64,000 bases of DNA from Marasmius tenuissimus (lineage: Eukaryota; Basidiomycota; Agaricomycetes; Agaricales; Marasmiaceae), in NCBI GenBank assembly GCA_029532415.1, contig JAQOTA010000022.1, positions 372,001 through 436,000 of the forward strand, in the 5' to 3' direction. Shown here in pieces: positions 22,168-34,281 of the stretch; position 1 is the stretch's first letter, and every line of letters starts with the position of its first letter. The position numbers and the translations under genes were made by a program. Below the pieces are notes generated by a model that saw only the letters and a list, made by a program, of their open reading frames with translations, was not told where the DNA came from and ran no database searches.

Positions 22168-24102
22168 CTAGACTGCCAGACCACCCTCGACAGGTGGGCT
22201 TTTGACAGGCTCAGCGATCTCCGATGTCGATTCGCAATCGTCGCGTTCTTGAACATGGGCATCCGATGAAATGTTCACTACTCCAGCTGGTTCCTTCAAG
22301 TCGCTCACCATAGAATGGCGGTCACTAGGGGTGGCATCATGTATAGTCTCAATCTGGACTTGTATGCCCGGCCTTGAAGCACGTCTCTGCATCGTGAACG
22401 CTATCAGGAAAGGTGCATTTCAAAGTTCAGAGAAGAAAACATACGTCGTCCACACGAAGTCTGGGATTCCTGACGCTCCTGCTCCGGACTTCGAGCTCCG
22501 TTGAGTTTGATGATGGGCCGTTTCTGATGGATTTGCGAGCGTTTAAGGTCGCCAAGAGTGAGTTCGAATACACTGGAAAAGAAAACCCGGTTCAGAAACC
22601 CCGTATGGATTGACCCCAGGCGGCTCGGAGACCTACATTTCCCAACTGGATTCCAGTCGGACAGAATCAGAAATGTAGCTTGCTACAGGACGACACCATA
22701 CTCACTGATAAAGTAGAAGCCGAAATAGATCAACTCATCCGGAAAGACAAGGATCTTTTGTCACGCGGGATCGACAGTCAGGCCTCCCGTACAATCCAAA
22801 GAGTATTCACTCACAGTAATCAGTGACATGCACGCGCAAACTGAGGTGAGAAGGCCAGTATTAATAGAAAACAGTATCTGCGAGGACGAAGTCACTGGGC
22901 TTAATATCTTCGTTCATAGACATGTATTCGAGACGTACCAAACGGTTGATAACATGGTTGCTCCACGCAAACCCTGTTCTGGATATATTCAAGTAAGTAC
23001 AGATGGCCGCGCTGATGGTAAGGTCGGTAATCGCATTGAGTGCATTGATAGACATCGAGAGTCCCTGTTTTAAGGAGGGATATTATCGACAGCCCGACAC
23101 ATGATTTGTGTACAGAATCTCTGGCAAATTCAACTTACCCGTAACTCTTTGAGTTTTTCATAAGTGTCGAGCTCCATCGCCTAGATTCGCCGGTCAGTGG
23201 CACCTAGAAGAGGGCAATAGACAAGCTCACTATTCCCATGCCCATGTAAGCTGGGGAGATGTTCAACATAACCATCACGACCGGAGGCGACGTTAGACCT
23301 ACCAGCTGCAGTTGCAAACCCCCCCACTATGAGGGTGCCCTGGGACCAATCATTTGTATCAAGCACCATGGAACGTAACTTGGATCTTCTTACAAGGAGA
23401 ATGATGAGAGGAATGTTTCTTTTGACTATTGAATATGGTGAGGTGGGAATCAACAACTTCGAAGCGACGTCCAGATACTCACAAGTCCATATCCGATAGG
23501 TTAGAAATATTTGCACAATCAGACCAGTCAGACCGTTGAATAGCACCTCGACCTGGTAGCCTCATTAGGGCTCGAAGATGAAATGCGAAAGTCTAGAGAA
23601 CGCTCACATATACCGCACTACAGACATAGATCATGTCAGCTCATATAGGACACAAAGAACAGAACGAACGTACCCCAGCACTCTTTGCATCACACTCGCG
23701 TCTCCAAAGTTAACGATGAAGTAGGTATACACTGTCGAAAATGACGTTCAATGTTCAATCATGCGGGGGGGCGCCTTCCGATCCATACCTATCGCACATA
23801 TGAGTACTTGATGGACCGTGTCGCTAATGAAAGTAGCGACAACCTGCGCAGACATCCAGATGAGCGACAAACACCTCGGATCAGTGAAAGAATACGTACC
23901 GTGCCTCTCAAAAGGTACCCGTCGTGCGGATAATTGTCAAAGTAGTACCAAGTTTGTACACAGGTGACGGCCCATAGAGCGGTTGCAATTAACGTCCCCA
24001 AAAACATCACGCCCGTTCTGCAAATGAACATGGTCAGAAATCAAGAAAAAAGGGTTATAGAAGTCAAGATGCAGACGTGGAATGGACTGGTGGGGTTGAC
24101 AT
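22168..24102 (-). CDS. Seven-helix membrane protein, DUF6534-type
   Basis: About 370 residues from 14 exons, with first exon MSTPPVHST and last exon ending PVEGGLAV. Seven hydrophobic segments are visible: GVMFLGTLIATALWAVTCV, VVATFISDTVHQVLICA, VEVLFNGLTGLIVQIFLTY, IPLIILLWGGLQLQL, LNAITDLTISAAICTYL, INTGLLTSVCACMSLIT and LIYFGFYFIMYSNSLLATL, followed by a family-typical NARKSIR and a charged cytosolic tail. This layout belongs to a large Agaricomycetes family (DUF6534) of unknown, perhaps receptor-like, function. One exon (23617-23608) is only 10 nt long. Individual exon edges were chosen to keep the family reading frame; two of the weaker ones could be off by a few bases. Confidence 0.82.
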
Positions 24103-26062
24103 GACTTTAGCGAGTTCTTCCTCAACGAAGGCCCTCGAGTGCAGGAGAAGGGAAGCAAGAAAGATGGAGAAGTCCAAACCTTGGAATTTTGAACAAGCAA
24201 GCCCCGGTTGCTACGGAATCGAATCGAGTCGATCGGTGGCTCTACAAATATGATCAGATTGGATATCCACCTCGCGTTATTCGTTTTTCAGGAAACACTC
24301 TCCAAGAAATGAAAAACTTCATGACTTCCAGGCCGGCTTGACATGCTCGGGTCCAACGACCCGTTCTCAACAGAAGACAGGTGTAATCGGAAGTATAAAT
24401 GAATCATCGATTGGAATAGGGGAGATTTTTGGGACGTGAAAATTTGATGCCGAATGGATGTGGCGTGGCTGAGTGGAAGATTCGTTCTATTGGGCTGGTG
24501 GTATCGTCATTCGAAGGGTGTCTGAGGACAGGGCTGAAATGAGCACTGAACGCAGCGCCTATCTAAGTTTGTAGCCCCAACTAAATTTAAGTGATTCGAA
24601 TCGGAATCGCAACACTGGCGAATACTTACGACAGCTTGCGACAGGGTGCTCCAGTAGAGTACATATTGATGATCGCTTTGCCATTGTCTCCATCCCCCAC
24701 CTCTCCATCAGACCCACTTGGGCTCACCACCACCACCCATGCGGCGGGCAGTGTCATCGAATCCGTCAAAATAACGTCCAGAGTGCCTCAATCAAGTTGG
24801 AAATGTTCCGTCAATCGGGGATATTGGCGACGGTTGAAATTTTAAACGTTGAACCTTCGTCGATCGAAATTGGAGTGTGAGGGGGCTCAAGTTTTCACGG
24901 TCAGTTCCGTTGTATTTCCCCGCTAGCCTACAAGAGGCCTGATGGTGCTGACAGTGGGTGAACCTGGAGTTTGGAATAGATGAAGCTCGAACTCGTCGAA
25001 GCCGGGGCCCGGGCCCAGTCCAAACCCTAGAGGTTAGCTCACATGACAAGGATAAACGCGCTCCCCGGGCCGGCGCTCTCCATGTGCTTCTTTCACTTCG
25101 ACCACCAACTTCCATTGCCAAGGACCTGGTATCACTCCCATTGTCGATTGCTCTACGATGCATTTCGTTTCGACTCCCTCTACCCCTCTTGATGGTTCGC
25201 TCTGTTCTTCCTTCCCCGCAAAACGCGTGCTATCACTGCCATGGTGTACAGAGACCGAGCATACGGGCTTGATGTTTCCGACAATTCGTCGCAATTCGAA
25301 ATTTGGTTCGGAACAAGGACGACCACTGGGCAAATGGGAAGAGGCTCGGATAAACTGGGACGACGAGGTTTGAATGGTATGACGGTAAGTGGCATGTACT
25401 CTGGCTTTACTTTTCCCGAGGTTCTCTCTTTACTGAGAGTGACAGCCCTGACATTCCCATGCTCGACAGGATCCCAAGCTATCGTTAGAAATGCGTTCAG
25501 AAGCTATGACGCTCCAGAGGCGACTGCTTTTCAATGGATACTTCACGAATAGAATGCATCAAACCTCCTCGGGTGTCAGTTATAATAACCGTGGGCATTT
25601 ACGAAGACGCCTTTCTCGACCTCGACAAGAACGCATGTCATTGCTCGAGTAACGGAACTATCGCTGTGCGAAGCGGCTTGGCCTTTGCCTTCATCTCTCG
25701 TCAAGTATTCAACCAAACTGACAGGTTCCAAGACGCCGAGCCTGAAGGGCGCGGTTGCGGATGATTATCGAGTTTTCCCTCAGTCACAAACATTTGGTCC
25801 TCTACCCCTGGAGTCCCAACGCGATGCAGTCTTCAACAAACGTTTACCGACCTTCGATTGGCTTGTTCTGTTCCGGATACACTTCGGTTACATCGATAGG
25901 CTGGACATCGTAGCTCACTAGTAGGCCGTTCGCCAAGGGAAGGGTACCATACTAGAAAACCCATGTATAAAAGCATAGTTCTGACGAGCTCAGAATCCAT
26001 CGAATCGACATCCTCGATATCGCAGGCTCTCTTTGCTTAGGCTCTCGTCTCATCCTCTCGCA
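24103..26062. other. Intergenic region with the GH7 copy 1 promoter
   Basis: Nearly 2 kb without a gene I can support. Several short frames around 24590-25560 on both strands show no family features or consistent splice chain. The last 120 bp contain the TATA box of the first GH7 gene. Confidence 0.45.
25966..25973 (+). promoter_or_regulatory. TATA box of GH7 copy 1
   Basis: TATAAAAG, 90 nt upstream of the ATG at 26063; spacing typical of strongly regulated fungal cellulase genes. Confidence 0.65.
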
Positions 26063-27503
26063 ATGTTCCCGAAAACTGCTTTGCTCTCCCTCGCTCTCCT
26101 CGCCATCGGGGTCGCTGGCCAGCAGGCTGGTACCTTGACCACTGAGACCCACCCCAAGATGTCCTGGCAGAAATGCACTGCTGGCGGTAGCTGCACCACC
26201 CAGCAAGGCTCCGTCACCCTCGACTCCAACTGGCGTTGGACTCACAGCACTTCCGGTTCCAACAACTGCTACACCGGAAACAGCTGGGACACCAGCCTTT
26301 GCCCCAACGGCCAGACTTGCGCCAGGAACTGCGCCGTCGACGGTGCAGACTACAGCGGCACATACGGTATCACAACATCCGGTAACCAGCTCAACTTGAG
26401 GTTCGTCACCAACGGCCCCTACTCCAAGAACGTCGGCTCCCGTGTATACCTCATGGACCCGTCCGACTCCAAGTATCAGCAGTTCGACTTGAGAAACCAG
26501 GAGTTCACATTCGACGTCGACATGTCCAAGTTGCCTTGCGGTCTCAACGGCGCCCTTTACTTCGTCTCCATGGATGCCGATGGTGGCTTGGCCAAGTCCG
26601 CTGACAACAAAGCGGGTGCTAAGTTCGGTACCGGCTACTGCGACACCCAGTGCCCTCACGATATCAAGTTTATCAACGGCGTTGTAAGTCATTCTCAGTA
26701 CGTTAAGCAATAAATAACTGATGATTCTCCCTGTCTAGGCCAATGTCGAGGGTTGGACTCCATCGTCCACCGACCAGAACGCAGGAAAGGGCAAATACGG
26801 AGCTTGTTGCCACGAGATGGATATCTGGGAAGCCAACAGCATTGCCACCGCCTATACTCCTCACGTCTGCCGCAACACTTCCGGTGGCCAGACTCGGTGC
26901 GAGGGCAACGACTGTGGTGATGGCAGCAACAGGTACGGCGGCATCTGCGACAAGGACGGATGCGACTTCAACTCCTTCCGTATGGGCGATAAGAACTTCC
27001 TCGGTCCTGGCAAGACCGTCGACACCAACCAAAAGATGACCGTCGTCACTCAATTTGTGACCAACAACAACTCCACCTCCGGCACTCTCACTGAAATTCG
27101 TCGCGTCTACGTTCAGAACGGCAAGGTCATCCAGAACTCGAAGACCAACATCTCCGGAATGCAGGCGTACGACTCTATCACCGACAACTTCTGCAGAGAC
27201 CAGAAGAGCGCCTTTGGCGACACCAACTCGTTCGCTGACAGGGGTGGAATGAACATGATGGGACAGGCCTTCGCCAAGGGTATGACTTTGGTGATGAGTA
27301 TCTGGGCCGACCATGAAGCCAACATGTTGTGGCTCGACAGCAACTATCCTCTCGACAAGAGCCCCTCCACCCCTGGTGTTGCTCGTGGCACTTGTGCCAC
27401 CGACTCCGGCAAACCCGACGTGCTCGAGTCTCGCTACCCCGATGCCACTGTCAGCTTCTCCAACATCAAAGTTGGTCCCATCGGTTCGACCTTCCGTGCT
27501 TAA
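26063..27503 (+). CDS. GH7 cellobiohydrolase (copy 1)
   Basis: Two exons: 26063-26683 and 26739-27503; 461 residues. The signal peptide ([19 protein letters not shown]) leaves an N-terminal QQ that would cyclise to pyroglutamate. The GH7 catalytic motif [11 protein letters not shown] supplies nucleophile E233, helper D235 and acid/base E238 (precursor numbering). Substrate-tunnel tryptophans are in NWRW, MSIW and MLW. It should release cellobiose processively from cellulose chain ends outside the cell. The protein ends at the catalytic domain (GPIGSTFRA): there is no linker or CBM1. The intron lies just before ANVEGW, the same place as in the two other copies. Confidence 0.97.
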
Positions 27504-28447
27504 GTATAGTAAGTTCTGTTGTTCGTTGCTTGGTATCTTCTCACCTAAATTACTTGCGCTTGTTTTTTGAAGCTTCCTTTGGGTTTTGTTGTCACTGTTA
27601 TAGTACTCTCGGAACTTCTGTACAATACATAGCTCGCCGGTCTATAAATGCTTGTTTTTTCAACTCGCGCAATCGATGGATGGACGTATGGCAAACCCAG
27701 GAACGTTTTAAGCTTTGTATGGAACACAGCCACCCAATTTCCATCTCCTTCTTGCCTTCGACCACCATGACGCAGCACTCGATTTGACGTGCCTCCTTCT
27801 TCAATCCTCCTTCTTCGCTCAGAGGTCGACTCGATCATTCTCTTTACATCGGCACTTTGAACTCGGACTGAACCTTAATGTCCCAAGGATGAAGACTCTA
27901 TAATGCGGTCATATCACGGAGTTACTCTCCAGTATGCTCAGTGCAGCTGAGTGATCCAACTCTATCCGGTCTCTAACGACAAAGGGAGTCGGAAGGACTT
28001 AGTGCGACTCTTCGTCCTGTTTTAATGCTATTTTTGGGTGATTTCTATGTCTCTCTCACGGTTACTAAATCTGCAGAACCTCCCAGAGGCGGCAGTATCA
28101 ACGGCAGAGTAGAAGTATGATTGCGTCGGAGAAAGTGGAGCAAGGTTGTATGGTACGGTCTCTTTACGACCCTCTTTGAAAACCCGCGATGAAACTTACC
28201 TTCCACCTCTGTTTACTTGAACGGAAAGTTTTCGGGCTCGCCGCTAGGCTTCTAATGCCGAAATCGACGACACAGTTAATGTTGGACTTGGCGATGACCA
28301 GCTCATTCTCTCTCTTGCTACACGCGCCCCCGAGTCGAGCCCGTGGCGTTGCCACAATTTTTCCGCTCTAGTATTTAAAGAGGCAAGAATAATGCACCGA
28401 TTCCTCACCTCACAACTCAGGTTTTCCTCCCGTCGAAGGCTTTTGCG
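27504..28447. other. Intergenic region, promoter of GH7 copy 2
   Basis: 3' flank of copy 1 and upstream region of copy 2. A weak TATA-like TATTTAAA lies at 28372-28379, about 70 nt before the ATG. No gene recognised. Confidence 0.5.
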
Positions 28448-29880
28448 ATGTTCCCAAAGGCAACTCTTCTCTCTTTCGCCCTCTTCGCAGTTGGTGCTAT
28501 TGCCCAACAAGTCGGCACTAACACGGCAGAAACTCATCCAAAACTCTCCTGGTCACAATGTAGTGCCGGAGGTAGCTGCACAACCCAACAAGGCTCCGTC
28601 GTTCTTGATTCCAACTGGCGTTGGCTCCATGATGATTCTCTTACCAACTGCTACACCGGCAACGAATGGGATACCTCGCTCTGCCCTGACGGCGACACCT
28701 GTGCTTCCAACTGTGCCCTTGACGGCGCGGATTACAGCGGCACTTACGGTATCACCACCTCCGGAAACGGTCTCACTCTGAAGTTCGTCACCAACGGGCC
28801 GTACTCCAAGAACATCGGTTCCCGTGTCTATCTCATGGATTCGTCCGATTCCCAATACAAGATGTTCGATCTCAGAGGTCAGGAATTCACGTTTGACGTC
28901 GACATGTCCAACCTTCCTTGCGGCCTCAACGGAGCTCTCTACTTCGTCTCCATGGACGCTGACGGTGGCATGGGTGGCAGCAATGCAGCGGGTGCTAAGT
29001 ACGGTACTGGCTACTGCGACACTCAGTGCCCCCACGACATCAAATTCATTGGTGGAAAGGTATGTACCTCGCGTTTTCAACTTCATATAGTTCAGGGGCT
29101 CAATGGATTCTTTAGGCTAACGTTGAGGGCTGGGAGCCTTCCGATAACGACCAGAATGCCGGCAAGGGTGACATGGGTGCCTGCTGTAACGAGATGGATA
29201 TCTGGGAGGCCAACAACAATGCTGCTGCGTACACTCCTCACGTTTGCCGCGGTACCTCCCAAGGTCAGACTGTCTGCACTGGTACCGACTGCGGCGACGG
29301 CGACCAACGCTACGACGGTATATGTGACAAGGACGGATGTGACTTCAACTCCTTCCGTATGGGCGACAAGTCCTTCTTGGGCCCCGGCATGACCGTCGAT
29401 ACCAACTCGAAGATCACTGTTGTTACCCAATTCGTTACCGACAACAATTCCACCTCCGGCACTCTCACTGAGATCCGTCGTCTCTACGTTCAGAATGGCC
29501 AGGTTATTCAGAACTCGAAGACCAACGTCCCCGGCATGGATGCCTTCGACTCCATCACCGACGAATTCTGCAATGCCCAGAAGCAGGCTTTCGGCGACAC
29601 CAACTCCTTCGAGGATCGTGGCGGTCTCTCGGTTATGGGAGACGCATTCGCCGGCGGTATGGTTCTCGTCATGAGTATTTGGGATGACCATGATGCCGAG
29701 ATGTTGTGGCTCGACTCCAACTACCCTCTCGAGAAGGATGCCTCCACCCCTGGTGTTGCTCGTGGCACTTGCGCTGCCGACTCTGGCGCCCCCGAGACCG
29801 TCGAATCTCAGCATCCCGATGCCTCCGTCACCTTCTCGAACATCAAGGTTGGACCCATCGGCTCCACTTTCTCTCAGTGA
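28448..29880 (+). CDS. GH7 cellobiohydrolase (copy 2)
   Basis: Two exons: 28448-29059 and 29116-29880; 458 residues. Signal peptide [19 protein letters not shown], mature start [12 protein letters not shown]. The catalytic residues are E230, D232 and E235 in [11 protein letters not shown]. Tunnel tryptophans (NWRW, MSIW, MLW) are all present. The C terminus stops after GPIGSTFSQ without a cellulose-binding module. Most of the sequence matches copy 1, and exon 2 has exactly the same length, so the two are a tandem duplication still under selection as active enzymes. Confidence 0.97.
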
Positions 29881-30357
29881 AGTCGTAAGTAGCCACACAC
29901 GGTCTCCTGACTCTCGGAAGATTCTGACGTTTTTTTCCTGATTCAGGAGGCTCCAATTCAACAGATGCAGATACCAAAGTTCCACATGTACAGTAGGATT
30001 ATTGAGAATAAGCAACGCTGATACCACGCCTTTTCATTTTACTCCTCTGAGAACATTTTTTCCGACGAACTAGTCATCTCAGGCCCCTGTTACTGGGCGT
30101 TCGAACCTTCCAAGTAGCCGAATCATTGATTTTGAGGCGCATGACCCTGATAGTGAATGCTTACTATTTGGGTCTAGTACTCATAGCGCAATGCCTCAAA
30201 AAAATTGCGCCATTGTTTGAACCGGGGTGTCCAGGCGGGACTCGGGAGCGACGGGAGACGTATCTGTCGACATGAGTAGAGGGGGGAAATGTTTTTGAAT
30301 GGCTAGGTAGAGGAATAAAGAGCAATAATTTCAATTCGAGAAGCCCCATTATGAAGC
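29881..30357. other. Convergent 3' intergenic region
   Basis: Between the stop codons of GH7 copy 2 and the bZIP gene. A GTAAGT...TTCAG segment directly after the GH7 stop (29886-29947) looks like a 3'-UTR intron. Nothing else recognised. Confidence 0.45.
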
Positions 30358-31248
30358 TTAATTTGAACTATCCTCCCGGTGACGCTTCTGTCCTGCCTGG
30401 CCCACTGGTGGAGTCTGAGGATTTTGCTGCTGGGCAGCTCCAGTTACACCAACGACCAGTCCCTTCAACCACCCGTTCTCCCTCCTCAATCCTTCGCATT
30501 CCTTCTCCAAGTCGTTCACACGCATTTCTAACTCCTTGGCTTTCGTCTCGAGCGCAAACTCACGCTCCTTTTTCTTCATCCTGAAGCGTGCGCTGGCAGC
30601 CGTATTCCTTCGACGTTTGTCTTCGGCAGCGGCTACGGCTGCTTCTTCTCCATTAATGGAGGTTAAATCGGCATTAGGGGAGTTGGCCTCGCTAGTGGCT
30701 GAAGATGACTTTCTTGAACGTGCCTGGCGTTTCGCCGGGGGTGGGGATATGTCGCTGGCGCCAGGAGGAGTAGCGGGCTGAGAGTGCAGGGCTGGCGACT
30801 GGGGCTGCGGCCCATGCTGTTGGTACGCTGTTAGTCCAGGGCTCTGGGCGAGAGACTGGAGAGCGAGTAATTGTGCTAACGGCGGAGGTTGTAGATGACT
30901 TTGCTGCTGCTGGAATGTGCTCATAAGGGTATTGAGGTCGAGCGCCTGAGCCCAATCGAATTGGGGCACCGTCTGCTCCGTGGACCCCACACCCGCATTG
31001 AAAGGAGACCCTTGGGCTGAAGGTGTGGCTCCAGTCTGCTTTCCCTCCCTGGCTTTAGAGTTGGGGCGAATATGGGACTGGTCTTCCTGGTTCAAGCTGC
31101 TGCCGTCATCGGTATCGAATGGAAGGCTGTTCCACAACGCAAGCTGAGCCGTAATATCTGGGAAGTGGGCGCCTGCGAGCAAGTTGTCTGTGGTCTCTTC
31201 CGGTTGCGCTGGGTGTAATAGGTTGAGTCCTTCAAGGTGAGAAGGCAT
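30358..31248 (-). CDS. bZIP transcription factor, CYS3/MetR-like
   Basis: 296 residues from the first clear ATG. The C-terminal basic region EDKRRRNTAASARFRMKKK is followed by a leucine-zipper helix (AKELEMRVNDLEKECEGLRRENGWLKGLV). The NTAASARFR core and the ENxWLKGLV ending match the Neurospora CYS3 / Aspergillus MetR group, which activates sulphur-assimilation genes. The N-terminal two thirds are disordered, Gln/Pro/Ser rich, with an NLS-like PPPAKRQARSRK before the basic region. The frame is open upstream of the ATG to a TTCCAG acceptor at about 31311, so an extra 5' exon adding about 20 residues (SNSSLQQYIGTHEDT) is possible. The sulphur role is inferred from family membership. Confidence 0.88.
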   Translation of the reverse strand: MPSHLEGLNLLHPAQPEETTDNLLAGAHFPDITAQLALWNSLPFDTDDGSSLNQEDQSHIRPNSKAREGKQTGATPSAQGSPFNAGVGSTEQTVPQFDWAQALDLNTLMSTFQQQQSHLQPPPLAQLLALQSLAQSPGLTAYQQHGPQPQSPALHSQPATPPGASDISPPPAKRQARSRKSSSATSEANSPNADLTSINGEEAAVAAAEDKRRRNTAASARFRMKKKEREFALETKAKELEMRVNDLEKECEGLRRENGWLKGLVVGVTGAAQQQNPQTPPVGQAGQKRHREDSSN

Positions 31249-31978
31249 GGTGTCCTCGTGAGTGCCTATATACTGTTGTAAAGAAGAATTAGATTGCGAA
31301 TACTGCTGGAAGATAAAAGAAATTTTCCTGGTCAGAGGCTGTTAGTATGGGAGTGACTCGCGATCATCGATCATTGTTGCTTGCGAGAGCTTGTTCCCCC
31401 GCGATAAGATAACACGCCACGTGATTTTCCACTTTGACTTTCGGGCCGGGAATTTGAAATTGAATTTCTGGGGACCTGCCCTCAAGCCCTCAAGTGACCA
31501 TCCGCATACGTATACGACCAGTACCGCAACCAACTTATTAGCCACACCACCCATTGACCTCCCACCAGCGTTCGAAGCATCTTGACAGAACTCAGTATTC
31601 TCTGATATCTTAGGCGTTCCAGTGGCGGCGACGTTAGGAAGAGATAAGATTCGAGGGTATCAGCTTCGAGAGTACTGATAAGGATTCGAAGCAAGCAGGT
31701 TGTATATGATCCAGTTTATGGCAAGTGTATTGTGGTATTTGAGGCGGCTAGCTCGACTCAATACGTCCATGACAATCTTTATACTGGGATGCGGATTCCC
31801 GCACAGGGTTGTTTGTATTCCTCCCAGCTTGGGCATGGGTAAAATGACGAGGTAGGCCCTACTCTTTCGGGCATTGACCATTGAATGTGTATCCAGCTTG
31901 ACCTCAAAAGCCTCGTGAGCGTACTCAATACAACGCTGATCCCTTTCCTCCCCTACGACAGCAATACATAGCTCACCA
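31249..31978. other. Divergent intergenic region
   Basis: Lies between the bZIP gene and the first seven-helix paralogue and should hold both promoters. The minus-strand frames here show no coding features beyond the possible bZIP upstream exon. Confidence 0.45.
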
Positions 31979-33416
31979 ATGGCTCTCGGATTCAGGAAGG
32001 CCGTTTTGATTGGAACCTTCTTGGAATGCATCGCGTACGGTAGGTCTTGGTCTGCACGAAAGCTAGCTAGGCCCAAGTCGAAGCTGATGAGACGAGTACC
32101 AGGGATCTACTTCGCAGTTTTTCTTCGGGCGTTGCAAATTCTGCATAGAAAGCTGGTTCCGGGCATCGCTTTCGTCTATCTGCTGGGAACCACGATCGTT
32201 TTATGGCTGCTAACCACTGTGGTTCGTCCTAGCCCGCTTTGTACCCGTGCCACATAGACTTATGAAAGTTACGAACCCATAGAGGCTGATGCTAAATGTC
32301 CCTACCACGGTTGGTGTGATCACCACGAATAAGGACATCGTTCCAAATGCGAGCGGGATTTCCATCGCGTTGTGGGTCGCTCACACGATTGTCGCCGATA
32401 TATTTATCGTGCGTATTCCTTTTGCCTCTTGATCCAAGCTTTCGGCTCACTTCCGTAACTCACAGGTGTATCGGGTCTATGCAATTTGGTCCAGAAGTGT
32501 CCTGATCTCAGTTGTTCCATTCTTACTGGCTATTGCCGACATGGGTAACTACCTCTCGTGAGCTGCACGGCCAGCTCTGATCCTGTTGACTACTTTCTAC
32601 AGTTGGTGGGGTGCTTTTAATAGCCCAGACACCCAAATTGGTCTACGGGGTGCCCACGCATGGATCCATCATCTTTTATGCGTTGGCCTTCGATTCTTTG
32701 ACCCTTGCGTTGAACATCCTATGCACTGGTGCGTTTGCTGAAGCATCTATTCTGCTGAATGCTTACGATGGTTTCCTAACACAGTCCTCATTGCATCAAA
32801 GCTCTATATATCGGAACGCCAAACCAGACTATCATCCTCGCTGAACCTCAGGTCAATAGCTACAATTGTTGTCGAGTCTGGTACGTGAACATACGTGTCG
32901 CCACGCCAAATCTCGTTCGACGTCTGAACAATCCCATTCAGCTGCCCTGTACTCCGTCTGCCTAATCCTCCTAGTTGTAAGTATCCTCGGGCACGGGGAT
33001 ATCTATGATCTTCAGTGGTTGTTTCTAAAGCCGGTGGGTCCATCGTTGTTCTGTGCTCGGATTGCATCTAATCTGGAGGCGGAACGTGCAGTTATCTAGC
33101 ATCGTCGTGAGTCCTCATACAGAAGTAAAAGCGATAACGCCCGTTAAGCTTCAGCGTCTAGGGCCTGAATTTCTCGTTGATCATCATCCGCGTCGGTTCT
33201 GGTGCGTGCATACGCAAGTCCATCTGCGACGATACGACTCGAGGTACCATGCAATTCGCAAGGCCGGGGCAAACGAGGTGTTCCGACGAGCCTGGCTTGG
33301 ACGTGGCGGCGAAGATTACGACGGTGCATTCGAAGGTCGACCCATCCGATGCGGAGGCTCAAAGCCGACGCGAATCGGAGACGCAGAATGACCGGGAACG
33401 AAGTTCCAAATGTTAG
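31979..33416 (+). CDS. Seven-helix membrane protein (paralogue 1)
   Basis: Nine exons reconstruct about 320 residues. It starts MALGFRKAVLIGTFLECIAYG, spliced to IYFAVFLRALQILHRKLVPG. Seven hydrophobic helices follow, including LLGTTIVLWLLTTV, IALWVAHTIVADIFIVYRVY, SVVPFLLAIADM, ALAFDSLTLALNIL and AALYSVCLILLVV. Exon 8 is only 15 nt (33092-33106, encoding LSSIV). The last helix leads into IIIRVGSGAC and a hydrophilic tail with the motif VHSKVDPSDAEAQS. The topology resembles fungal seven-helix receptor-like families of Agaricomycetes, but I cannot assign a ligand or domain with certainty. Paralogues 2 and 3 lie 5-8 kb away on the other strand. Confidence 0.8.
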
Positions 33417-34281
33417 CTCTACTGTGATCCTGTATCTTTGGACGGTCTACGCCCTTACTACATCCGACGGGCTTGACGATGACCGTCATGTCGCCCAGCT
33501 ACGAATTGATTGCTGCCCAGAGCCCCCTGGTACCTTGATTTTTCTGCTGTATGGGTTGGGATATCCGTGGTCTACGTATTATGCAAAACAACAGCTATAA
33601 TGTGTACTTGGCTATTCTAGCTGCCTCTGATGCCTTCATAACTTCAGCTCGAATCCCGAATCTCGCATGGGATAGCGTCGAGTCCGTAGACGCGACTGTC
33701 CCATTCTTGGAGACTGGAGTATCACGAGCTCTTCAGTTACATTCTGTGAGAACGAGCACCTTCGTACCTCTTCTTCCTTCGCAGCAATTTCAAGCCTAAA
33801 AGGCGCCGTTCCAATCTCTCTTTATCGTTGCCCTTGAGTGTGTGGAGATCGGAACTTTTGAGCAATTCTTTGCGAGGTTGGTTATTGAATGATGTTCTGA
33901 TGACAGCGTGATTTAGAAACTCGAGAACAGTGATATGTCAGAGCAGAATCTATCGATTAGACGGTATCAATATCAAAACCATACGAGTCACTCGGGGAAA
34001 AGGTACCAATCTTCCAGACTAGTTTCTCTCGTCGACTCCGCGTCCTTGATCATGAATGAATGAAGGAGATCGGCAAGGCGCTTTTCCTGATCAAAGACAG
34101 GCAACTCAAAGCCTTCTAGAGAAATGTCTCAATTCACGCGGCAACTTCTCGGTCTACGCAGCAGTTCTCGTGAACCGTGAAGCCCGAAATCAATGAAGAA
34201 TTTCCATCGTTTTGCCGGGAAGATTATGCATAAGGGATGAGTTAGGTGGATCATTCTTTCCTCGCCGGAGACAGAATCGAT
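33417..34281. other. Intergenic, promoter of GH7 copy 3
   Basis: Two plus-strand frames (33202-33600 and 33551-33799) overlap the end of paralogue 1 and this gap; they show no family features. No TATAAA is visible close to the GH7 copy 3 ATG. Confidence 0.45.

Noticed and set aside
25952..26710. 252-codon minus-strand frame across GH7 copy 1 exon 1
   Set aside because: Exact antisense of a confident GH7 exon; long antisense frames arise from its GC-rich third positions.
29092..30027. 311-codon minus-strand frame across GH7 copy 2 exon 2
   Set aside because: Antisense shadow of the GH7 exon with Val/Gly-rich artificial composition.
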